From positions 5,065-13,332 of the forward strand of contig NZ_KL585444.1 of assembly GCF_000721935.1 (NCBI RefSeq): 8,268 bases of DNA, read 5' to 3'. Positions 1 to 7,200 of the stretch are shown piece after piece; position 1 is the first letter of the stretch, and each line of letters starts with the position of its first letter. The stretch is from Streptomyces sp. NRRL WC-3549. GTDB lineage: Bacteria > Actinomycetota > Actinomycetes > Streptomycetales > Streptomycetaceae. Under the pieces are notes generated by a model that worked only from the letters and a program-made list of their open reading frames with translations, had not been told where the DNA came from and made no database searches. The translations under genes and the position numbers were made by a program.

Positions 1-1787
1 CCGCCCCCGCCGGCCAGCACGTACGCGCCGCGGGCCGCGCCCTCGGCCGCGGCGAGGGTGCCGTCCCCGCGGTCCAGGACCGGCAGGTTCTGGCGGGTCA
101 GCACCAGGCCGGTGGGCCGGTCGGTGTGCTCCAGGGCCTGCCGCCAGCAGACGGTGGTCTCGTTGGCGTCGGCCGGGCGTACGACGTCCAGCCCGGGGAT
201 GGCACGGAGCGCCGCGAGGTGCTCGATGGGCTGGTGGGTGGGGCCGTCCTCGCCCAGGCCGATCGAGTCGTGGGTCCAGACGTAGGTGACGGGCAGGTTC
301 ATGAGCGCGGCGAGGCGGACGGCCGGCCGCATGTAGTCGCTGAACGTCAGGAAGGTGCCGCCGTAGGGCCGGGTCAGGCTCTGCAGGGCGATGCCGTTGA
401 GTACGGCGCCCATGGCGTGTTCGCGGATGCCGAAGTGCAGGGTCCGGCCGTAGGGGTTGCCCGTGAACTCCTCGGTCTGCCGGTTCTCCGGGATGAAGGA
501 GGGCTCGCCCTCCATGGTGGTGTTGTTGCTGCCGGCCAGGTCGGCGGAGCCGCCCCACAGTTCCGGCAGCACCGGGGCGAGGGCGGTGAGCACCTCGCCG
601 GACGCCTTGCGGGTGGCCATGCCCTTGGGGTCGGCCGCGAACACGGGCAGGGCGTCCTTCCAGCCGTCGGGCAGCCTCTGCTCCGTCAGGCGGTCCAGCA
701 GGCGGGTCCGTTCCGGGTTGGCGTTCCGCCAGTCCTGGTAGCCCGGTGTCCAGCGCTCGCGTGCCGCCCGGCCGCGCTCCTTGACCGCGCGGGTGTGGGC
801 GAGGACCTCGTCCTCGATGGCGAAGTCGGTGTCCGGGTCGAAGCCGAGCAGCCGCTTGGTCGCGGCGACCTCCTCGTCGCCCAGGGCCGATCCGTGGGCC
901 TTGCCGGTGTTCTGCTTCGTCGGGGCGGGCCAGCCGATGATGGTGCGCAGCATGATCAGGGACGGCCGGGACCGCTCCCGCTTCGCCGCCTCGACGGCGG
1001 CCAGCAGCGCGTCGACGTCCTCGACGTAGTCACCCGTGCGCATCCAGTCCACCGTCTGCACGTGCCAGCCGTACGCGGCGAAGCGGGCCGGGACGTCCTC
1101 GCTGAAGGAGATGTCGGTGTCGTCCTCGATGGAGATGTGGTTCGAGTCGTAGAACGCCACGAGGTTGCCGAGCTGCTGGTGCCCGGCCAGGGACGCGGCC
1201 TCGGACGAGACGCCCTCCATCATGTCGCCGTCGGAGGCCAGGACGTACACGTGGTGGTCGAAGGGGCTGGCTCCGGGGGCCGCGTCCGGGTCGAGCAGAC
1301 CGCGCTCGCGGCGTCCCGCCATCGCCATGCCGACCGCGGAGCCCATGCCCTGCCCCAGGGGGCCGGTGGTGATCTCCACGCCGCGGGTGTGCCGGTACTC
1401 CGGGTGCCCGGGGGTCGCCGAGCCCCAGGTCCGCAGGGCCTGGAGGTCCTCCATCTCCAGGCCGTAGCCGGCCAGGTAGAGCTGGATGTAGAGGGTGAGG
1501 CTGCTGTGGCCGCAGGACAGCACGAAGCGGTCCCTGCCCAGCCACTGGTCGTCGGTGGGGTCGTGGCGCATGACCCGCTGGAACAGCAGGTAGGCGAGGG
1601 GGGCCAGGCTCATCGCCGTACCGGGGTGCCCGTTGCCCTTCTTCTGTACCGCGTCGGCGGCCAGCACCCGGACGGTGTCCACCGCCCGCAGGTCCACCTC
1701 GCGCCACCCCGCCTCGTCGGCCACCGGACGGGGGAGTCGGGGGTCTCGGGACGCGGTGAGACCGGAAGAGGGTTGCTGAGGTGCCAT
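1..1787 (-). CDS. tkt: Transketolase, C-terminus cut by window edge
   Basis: Transketolase (EC 2.2.1.1) is a cytosolic thiamine-diphosphate (ThDP) enzyme of the non-oxidative pentose-phosphate pathway; it moves two-carbon units between ketose and aldose phosphates. The reading frame starts at ATG 1785-1787 and stays open to base 1, giving about 595 of the usual ~690-700 residues; roughly 100 C-terminal residues are missing. Visible landmarks: GNGHPGTAMSLAP (51-63) with His54; SCGHSS (91-96); TGPLGQG (141-147); the ThDP/metal motif SDGDMMEG (185-192) completed by YDSNHISI (213-220); the pyrimidine-domain motif FGIREHAMG (452-460) with the ThDP-activating Glu456; and HDSIGLGEDGPTHQP (506-520). 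The N-terminal ThDP-binding and central pyrimidine domains are therefore both present and look active. A GAGGGAG Shine-Dalgarno at 1798-1804 lies ten bases before the ATG. The ~28 residues before WREVDLRAVDT look unstructured. SCGHSS and YDSN, where SPGHSS and YDDN are commoner, hint at a secondary paralogue. The family call is very secure. Confidence 0.97.
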   Translation of the reverse strand, partial: MAPQQPSSGLTASRDPRLPRPVADEAGWREVDLRAVDTVRVLAADAVQKKGNGHPGTAMSLAPLAYLLFQRVMRHDPTDDQWLGRDRFVLSCGHSSLTLYIQLYLAGYGLEMEDLQALRTWGSATPGHPEYRHTRGVEITTGPLGQGMGSAVGMAMAGRRERGLLDPDAAPGASPFDHHVYVLASDGDMMEGVSSEAASLAGHQQLGNLVAFYDSNHISIEDDTDISFSEDVPARFAAYGWHVQTVDWMRTGDYVEDVDALLAAVEAAKRERSRPSLIMLRTIIGWPAPTKQNTGKAHGSALGDEEVAATKRLLGFDPDTDFAIEDEVLAHTRAVKERGRAARERWTPGYQDWRNANPERTRLLDRLTEQRLPDGWKDALPVFAADPKGMATRKASGEVLTALAPVLPELWGGSADLAGSNNTTMEGEPSFIPENRQTEEFTGNPYGRTLHFGIREHAMGAVLNGIALQSLTRPYGGTFLTFSDYMRPAVRLAALMNLPVTYVWTHDSIGLGEDGPTHQPIEHLAALRAIPGLDVVRPADANETTVCWRQALEHTDRPTGLVLTRQNLPVLDRGDGTLAAAEGAARGAYVLAGGG

Positions 1788-1797
1788 GGTGTTTCGT

Positions 1798-1804
1798 CTC
1801 CCTC
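1798..1804 (-). promoter_or_regulatory. Ribosome-binding site of the transketolase gene
   Basis: Read on the minus strand, GAGGGAG stands ten bases upstream of ATG 1785-1787. It supports this ATG as the start, together with the position of the first conserved transketolase block about 30 residues in. No better-placed start with a ribosome-binding site was seen further upstream. Confidence 0.6.
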
Positions 1805-1818
1805 GAGATGTCGCTTCT

Positions 1819-1833
1819 CGGTTCGTGGAACCG
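1819..1833. promoter_or_regulatory. Perfect inverted repeat CGGTTC-GTG-GAACCG, candidate operator
   Basis: Two perfect 6-bp arms are separated by three bases, 31 bases upstream of the transketolase ATG. The spacing suits a dimeric repressor or activator site in the leader or core promoter, or a small hairpin in the 5' untranslated RNA. The arms are less GC-rich than the surroundings, which makes chance pairing of G and C runs a weaker explanation. No regulator is encoded beside it, so the binding protein is unknown. Confidence 0.35.
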
Positions 1834-1879
1834 GCCCTACGCCTCGTTCCCTCTTTGGCATCCTCGATTCGTTCCGTCG

Positions 1880-1901
1880 GCCCCGCATCCCGTGGCGGGG
1901 C
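1880..1901. repeat. Hairpin with 7-bp arms in the divergent region
   Basis: GCCCCGC (1880-1886) pairs perfectly with GCGGGGC (1895-1901) around an 8-base loop. It lies about 93 bases upstream of the transketolase ATG and could be part of its leader, a regulatory dyad, or a chance match in GC-rich DNA. There is no run of T, so it is not a typical intrinsic terminator. Confidence 0.3.
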
Positions 1902-1993
1902 GCGACGGCGCGGTGCGAGCGAGCGCCTGGGGGGCGGATCGCGTCGGCCGCGCACGTTTCCGGCCGCGCCGGTTCCGGTACTCCGCGCGCCGC

Positions 1994-2023
1994 CCGTCCC
2001 CCGGTCCCGAGCGGCGGGGACGG
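1994..2023. repeat. Hairpin with 8-bp arms in the divergent region
   Basis: CCGTCCCC (1994-2001) pairs perfectly with GGGGACGG (2016-2023) across a 14-base loop. It sits midway between the two divergent genes. It may be a structured leader on either transcript or a boundary between the two promoters; no function can be assigned from sequence alone. Confidence 0.3.
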
Positions 2024-2132
2024 CCCGGCGGATGAATGATGGGCAGACGCAGCGGTGCCGCGGGTGCCGGCCGGCTCCCCCGCCGGGCGGCCCGGACCGC
2101 GCTCCGACCCCGAACCGGAAGGGCATGAGCGC

Positions 2133-2264
2133 ATGACCTCCCAGAGCGCCTCTCCTCCGGCGCGCCGCGTACCGCCTTCCGCCCGGGTGCCGTCCCCCGG
2201 TGTCCCGGCCTCCCCGACGGTGGCGCGGGGCGTCGGTTCCAAGCCGTCGGGGGTCCTCCGGTGA
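2133..2264 (+). CDS. Possible 43-residue leader ORF overlapping the phosphatase start
   Basis: An ATG at 2133 follows GGAAGGG (2117-2123) with a nine-base spacer, a respectable ribosome-binding site. The frame runs 43 codons and ends in TGA at 2262-2264, overlapping the phosphatase GTG in a GTGA junction of the kind linked to translational coupling. The predicted product is rich in Pro, Ser, Ala, Arg and Val with no recognisable domain, signal peptide or membrane segment. Against it, the composition is what non-coding GC-rich DNA gives when read in frame. It would be a coupled leader peptide if real; it may simply be 5' leader sequence. Confidence 0.2.
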   Translation: MTSQSASPPARRVPPSARVPSPGVPASPTVARGVGSKPSGVLR

Positions 2265-4123
2265 ACGGCGGGGGCGCCGCACCGGAGATCGGTTTCATGC
2301 GCACCGTGTTCGACAGTCTGGGCGCGGGTGTCTTCGTCATCGACGCCGCGGGGCGGCTCACCACGGCCAACCCGCGGGCGCGGCGGCTCCTCGGCCGGGC
2401 GGACGGCGAGCTGCTCGGCTTCGACATGCACGACCTGCTGCACCGGGGAGCGGACGGCGATGAGGTGCCGCGGAGCGGCTGTCCCGTGCTGTCCGTGCTC
2501 GACGACGGCCGGCCGAACGAGGGCAGCGAGGAGTTCCTGCTGCGGGGGGACGGCAGCCTCCTGCCGATCATCTGGGCGGCCACCCCGCTGCGGCACGAAG
2601 GCTCCACGGAAGGCGCGGTGGTCGTCTTCCACGACTTCAGCCTGCACCGTGACGCCGCCCGCCAGACCGCGGCCCATCTGGCGGCGCTGGAGGGGCTCAC
2701 CGCCCGGCTGTCGATGGTGGCGGAGGTCTCGACGGTCCTGATCTCCACCCTGGACGCACCCGACATGCCCGAGATGCTGGACCGGCTGGCCGGGCTGCTG
2801 GTGCCCGAGATGGGTGACTGGGCGGCGATCGACGTGCGTACGCCCGGACAGACGGGCGAGTTCCAGCGCATCGCGGTGCACGCTCCCGGCGACGCGGCCG
2901 CGGCCGGGGCGCTCCGGGGTCCGCTGCCGCCGCTGCCGGAGTCGTCCCGGTCCGTGATGGCGCGGGCGCTGCGGGGCACACAGCCCGTGGTCCTGGACGC
3001 GGAGGCCCTGGCCGAGCGGCCGGCGACGCCGCTCGACACCGCCCACCGGGAGCTGTTCCAGCGCCTGGGCGGCGCCGGCGCCGTGCTGGTGCCGCTGCAC
3101 ACCCGGCGGCAGGTGTACGGCGCGCTGACGGTGGCCCGCACCGCGCCCGGGTCCTCCTACAGCGAGCCGGAACTCCTCGTCCTGGCGGACATCGCCCGGC
3201 GGGCCGGTCTCGTGATGGAGGGCGCCGAGCTCTTCGAACAGCAGCGGCACGTCGCGGAGACGATGCAGCGCCAGCTCCTGACCCCGCTGCCGCAGGTCGG
3301 CAGCCTGAGGATGGCGGCCCGCTACCTGCCCGCCCAGAGCGCCGCCGAGATCGGCGGGGACTGGTACGACTCCTTCCTGCTCGGCGACGACGTCCTGACG
3401 ATGGTGATCGGGGACGTCGTGGGGCACGACCTGAAGGCCGCCGCCCACATGGCCGAGGTCCGCAACATGCTGCGCGCCCTGGCCTGGGACCGTACCGAGC
3501 CCCCCAGCCTGATCATGCGCCGCCTGGACGAGGCCATGACCCACACCAGTGACGCCCCCATGGCCACCTGTGTCTTCTCCCGCATCGAAGGCCCGGACGA
3601 GGGGCCCTGGCGGCTGCACTGGGTCAACGCCGGCCATCCTCCGCCCCTGCTGATCACGGCGGACGGCCACACCCGCTTCCTGGAGGCCGGCCACGGGCCG
3701 CTGCTCGGTCTCAGCTCGGCCCTGCACATGGGGCTGGGCTGGCCGGACGCACACGCGGACCTTCCGCCCCGGTCCACCCTCCTGCTGTACACCGACGGCC
3801 TCGTCGAGAGCCGCAGCCGTGACATCGAGGCCGGTCTCGCCACCCTGCGCCGGCACGCGGCCGCCCTGGCCCGCCGCGACATCGAGGAGTTCCTCGACGA
3901 GCTCCTCGCCCGTATCAGGCCGAGCGGGGACGACGTGGCCCTGCTGGCGCTGCGCATCCCGCCGGCGGGGACGGGGGACGAGCAGCCGCAGCAGCAGGCG
4001 CACAGCCCGGCCGCCGCCAACCGCAGCGCTCCCGGCGCCCGGGTCGAGGACACGCCCGTCCGGGACACCTCCGAACCGGTCGCGGCCGAGGACGAGGAGC
4101 CGCCGGCGGGGGACGCGGCCTGA
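2261..4123 (+). CDS. PAS-GAF-SpoIIE-type PP2C serine/threonine phosphatase
   Basis: A cytoplasmic sensor phosphatase of the RsbU/SpoIIE class, abundant in streptomycetes. Relatives dephosphorylate anti-anti-sigma (STAS) proteins and so release sigma factors; the substrate here is unknown. Domains in the 620 residues: a PAS sensor fold at ~12-128 (FDSLGAGVFVIDAAGRLTTA); a helical linker; a GAF fold at ~150-325; a switch helix at ~325-345 (ELFEQQRHVAETMQRQLL); and the PP2C/SpoIIE domain at ~350-567. Metal-binding acidic residues are seen in EIGGDWYD (363-370, Asp367), GDVVGHD (384-390, Asp385), YTDGLVESR (510-518, Asp512) and SGDDVALL (555-562). All are in place, so it should be active. The last ~50 residues are a low-complexity, Gln- then acid-rich tail. 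There is no membrane segment and no fused HATPase anti-sigma kinase domain. It stands alone between a divergent and a convergent gene, without an adjacent STAS or anti-sigma gene. The start may instead be ATG 2297, which has the better ribosome-binding site. Confidence 0.93.
   Translation: MNGGGAAPEIGFMRTVFDSLGAGVFVIDAAGRLTTANPRARRLLGRADGELLGFDMHDLLHRGADGDEVPRSGCPVLSVLDDGRPNEGSEEFLLRGDGSLLPIIWAATPLRHEGSTEGAVVVFHDFSLHRDAARQTAAHLAALEGLTARLSMVAEVSTVLISTLDAPDMPEMLDRLAGLLVPEMGDWAAIDVRTPGQTGEFQRIAVHAPGDAAAAGALRGPLPPLPESSRSVMARALRGTQPVVLDAEALAERPATPLDTAHRELFQRLGGAGAVLVPLHTRRQVYGALTVARTAPGSSYSEPELLVLADIARRAGLVMEGAELFEQQRHVAETMQRQLLTPLPQVGSLRMAARYLPAQSAAEIGGDWYDSFLLGDDVLTMVIGDVVGHDLKAAAHMAEVRNMLRALAWDRTEPPSLIMRRLDEAMTHTSDAPMATCVFSRIEGPDEGPWRLHWVNAGHPPPLLITADGHTRFLEAGHGPLLGLSSALHMGLGWPDAHADLPPRSTLLLYTDGLVESRSRDIEAGLATLRRHAAALARRDIEEFLDELLARIRPSGDDVALLALRIPPAGTGDEQPQQQAHSPAAANRSAPGARVEDTPVRDTSEPVAAEDEEPPAGDAA
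2284..2299 (+). promoter_or_regulatory. Alternative ribosome-binding site and ATG of the phosphatase
   Basis: GGAG at 2284-2287 stands nine bases before ATG 2297-2299, codon 13 of the frame. The upstream GTG at 2261 has only a GGGGG run at 2249-2253 ahead of it. Starting at 2297 would remove twelve residues and still leave the PAS core starting MRTVFDSLGAGVFVID. Both starts are possible; the GTG is kept because it preserves the whole first PAS helix and forms the GTGA overlap with the leader ORF. Confidence 0.4.
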
Positions 4124-4227
4124 CGGACCGGGTGCGCCGCTCCGGCCGGGTGTGCCGGCGGGCCCGTGCCCGGCGCTCCGGGGGGCCCGGCTCCGGCGGC
4201 CCGGTCGGCGGCCCCTCCACGCGGAGG
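4124..4227. terminator. Dyad-rich convergent gap, probable bidirectional terminator
   Basis: This short gap lies between the stop codons of two converging genes. It holds several overlapping GC-rich dyads: GCCGGG (4145-4150) with CCCGGC (4169-4174), CGGGC (4159-4163) with GCCCG (4168-4172), and CCGGG (4178-4182) with CCCGG (4186-4190) around a three-base loop. No U-tract follows, which is common for actinomycete terminators. A two-way terminator fits the position, but similar dyads arise by chance at this base composition. Confidence 0.35.
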
Positions 4228-7200
4228 TCAGCCGCGGTCGCCCCCGAGGCAACGCACGGTGACCTCGTCCCCGCGGCGGACGGCCTGGACGTGGTACGGC
4301 CGCCCGGACGCGGTACGGGCGGACCGCAGGTCCTCGCCCACCTCCACCGTGCTCGGGTGCACCCCCGCCAGCCGGCCGACGTGGTTCCTGACGGCGATGA
4401 CCTCCAGGTGGTCGCGGCCCCGGGAGCCGGGCGGCAGGCCCATGGCGGACGCGACCGTGCCCCTGAGCCAGTCCACCCCGTCGATCTCCTCCGCCGAGAC
4501 CACCGTCGCCCCGTCGACGGTCCTGCACAGCCCCACTCCCGCCGGGGCCCTCCTGCGCAGGAGGAAGTCCCGGCGCTCGGCCGGGGATGCCCCGGCGAGG
4601 GGGCCGACGGACAGCAGGACGCTGACCAGCCGCAGTTGCGCGGCGACCCGCCCGTCCACGCACAGCTGGACGTCGGTCACCGGCATCGGCCTGGAGGTCA
4701 CCTCGTCGGAGACGAACCCGCCGAAACGGGCCTCGATCGCGACCTCACCGGTCTCCGGTGGCGCCTCGAAGAGCTCCAGGCGGTCGAGCCGGAAGGGGTA
4801 CCCGATCATGTCCTCGCCGAGGCTGCCGGCCGGAATCGCCTGGAGGAGTGCGTCCATGACGCCCTGGTTCAGGCATCCGGCCGGAACCGTGCCGCCCGCG
4901 GCGTCGGCCACGGCGGAGGATCCGGCCGCTCCGACGGCCAGCGACCTCAGGTACCGGAACGCCGGCCCGTGGAACAGCTCGGCCGACGCGTACGGGTCCG
5001 GCTGCACCACGGCGTCCGGCAGCGGGGCGAACCGCTCGGGCCGGCCGGCCGGCCGACCGCCCACCAGGACGGTCCCGACGGCCACTTCCTCGAACCGGGA
5101 CAGTGCGGGGGTCGTCGCCTGACGCCACGTCAGCAGCCGGACCTCCAGCCCCTCCCCCGCGGGCACCACCTCGGTCCGCAGCCGGACCGGACCGGTGAGC
5201 GCGATCCAGCGCCGGAGCCGGACGTCGCGCACCGCGACCACCCGCAGGCCGGTGTGGTCCACCGCGGCCTGCGCGAGCCGGTCGACGACCGACATCATCG
5301 GCAGCGCGGGGACCGTCCAGGTCGGGCAGTGGTCGCGGGTCCAGGTGTCGACGGCGGGGTCGAGCGTGCCGTGGGCCACCCCGGCCGCCCCGGCCACCTC
5401 GGCCACCTCGGCCGCCCCGGACGGAGCGTCTCGGGGCACGACGCGCACGCCGAGGCCGCGCACGTGGTAGAGGCAGAGGCCGTCCGCCCAGAGCCTGGCC
5501 TCGGCGAGGGCGTAGGGCCCGCGCGCGTCCTCGCCGGTCTCCAGGACGTCCAGGTCGATGCGGATGAGGCGGTTGGCCGGGGTGACCTGCCCGCGGTACC
5601 TCCAGACCACTTCGTGACCGGTCATGACCGGTTCGAAGCGGGGCTGGGGGACCCCGTCGGTGAGACCGCTCTCGATCAGGTGGAACTGGAGCAGCTGGCA
5701 CATGGCCTCGACGCCGAGGGAGCCCGGCTGCACCGGATCCTGGAAGAAGTGGGCCTTGAAGAACCACTCCCCCGCGTCGACGTCCTTCTCCGAGCGCAGG
5801 CGCCCCAGCCCCGCGCTTCCTCCGTCCGGCCAGTATCCGGTGATCCTGTCGATCATCAGCAGCATGGGGCCGGGCAGCCGGGCAGCTCCGCCGAAGTAGC
5901 GCGCGGGGCGCGCCGTCAGGTCGACGGCGCGCTCGCACGGGGCCTCCAGTGCGGCCCGGACCTCCTCGGGTGCGGGCAGCCCGGCCTGGTGCTCGAAGGC
6001 CGACTGCGGGAAGAACCCGAAGACCGTGGTCAGGGTGAAGACCTCGGCGTCGTCGGCGAAGCACCGGACGGCGAACGACACGATGATCATCTCTCCGGTC
6101 CGGGAGATGCTCGTCAGCTCCGCCTCGGTGCGCACGGTCCGCGTCGCCGGCGTGACCTCCCCGGTGACGGTGCCCCGCCCGTCGAGGTTGCGGAAGAGCA
6201 GGTCGGTGTCGGTGGAGAGCGGACAGCCGACGTAGGCCGCCATCCATCCGCACGGCTGCAGCGCGACCTCCATGAGCACGGCGAACGGCATGACCCGGTC
6301 GCCGTTCTGCTGGAAGTACCAGACCTCGTCCGGCACGTCGTACTCGGCGACCACACGGCCGCCCTGTCGCATGCCCCGCTGCGGACCGTCCACCGAGACG
6401 ACGCGGGTCATGAAGTGGTACGGCGGCCCGGGCAGCCGCGCGCTCCGGCGGGTGCCGTCGAAGACCCGCGCCGTCGCGCCGAACGCGTCGCTCGGCCTGC
6501 CCCAGGCGCACGCCAGCAACGACGGGTAGTCGAAGACGAACCCCTCCCGCTCGGCCACCGTCCCGGCGGGGCGGTGGCCGACGAGTCCGCCGAGCGAGGC
6601 GAGGGGTACGGGGGTGCCGCCGGTCTGCTCGATGTGCGGGCCGAGCCGCCGCCAGTGCGACAGGGGCCAGTCCGGTACCAACCGGAGGGCGACGTCCTGC
6701 CCGTGGAACGCCTTCACCCCGTCGACGGTGGCCAGGACGTCGGCGTACAGCGTCGGCTCGGGGCCGGCCGAGACGCCGTGCACGAAGACCTCGTACACGA
6801 TGCGCCTGCTGGCCGGGGTGACCTGCCCGCGGCAGTGGGCGGTGCAGGGCCGCTCCACGGCCGGCTCGAAGCGCCACCCGTCGCGGGTGACGGTGAAGCC
6901 GAGGGCCGCCAGGTGGAAGGCCATCGCCTGGAGCCCGGCCTGGAGCATCAGGGTCCCGGGCATGCAGGGGTCGTTCGTGAAGTGCCCCTCGAAGTACCAG
7001 TCGTCCGGCGAGACGGGGGTCTCCGCACGGAGGTAGCCGCGGCCCCACGGCCCCCCGGCCGGGTCGAACGCGGTGACCTCGCGCAGGAGTCGCAGCCGGC
7101 CGTCGTCCGGCCGGGGCGAGCGCACATGGGCCCGGGTCGTGTCCCAGCCGGGGCCGAAGCAGTCCGCCGGGTCGCCGGCCGTGAAGGCCCGTACCTGGTC

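Larger units (their letters stand above)
1788..2260. other. Divergent intergenic region between transketolase and phosphatase
   Basis: This ~470-bp gap separates two divergently read genes, so both promoters should lie here. It holds a perfect short dyad near the transketolase start, two GC-rich hairpins, and a possible 43-codon leader ORF in its last part. I could not fix convincing -35/-10 pairs for either direction. GGAAC words resembling ECF-sigma -35 elements occur on the minus strand (for example near 1846-1850 and 1871-1875), but no correctly spaced -10 element follows them convincingly. Long open frames through the region on both strands are the usual by-product of high GC and resemble no protein I recognise. 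Confidence 0.6.

Noticed and set aside
1846..1875. GGAAC words on the minus strand as an ECF-sigma promoter of transketolase
   Set aside because: No -10 element at the right spacing could be identified, and such five-base words are expected by chance.
126..2039. 637-codon open frame on the plus strand opposite transketolase
   Set aside because: It lies antisense to a gene with all transketolase motifs; its Gly/Val/Gln/His-rich product matches no family and reflects GC-biased third positions read backwards.
3410..3431. GDVVGHD in the phosphatase as a mutated GDVxGHG motif
   Set aside because: From family knowledge, GHD at this place is a frequent variant in actinomycete SpoIIE-type phosphatases, and the metal-binding aspartate is kept.
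1610..4663. 1017-codon minus-strand open frame across the intergenic regions and the phosphatase
   Set aside because: It overlaps three well-supported genes in other frames and its Arg/Gly/Pro-rich product has no recognisable domain.
4745..7048. 767-codon minus-strand frame inside the synthase gene
   Set aside because: It is the shifted-frame shadow of the hotdog domains, with an Arg/Gly/Ala-rich product and no motifs.
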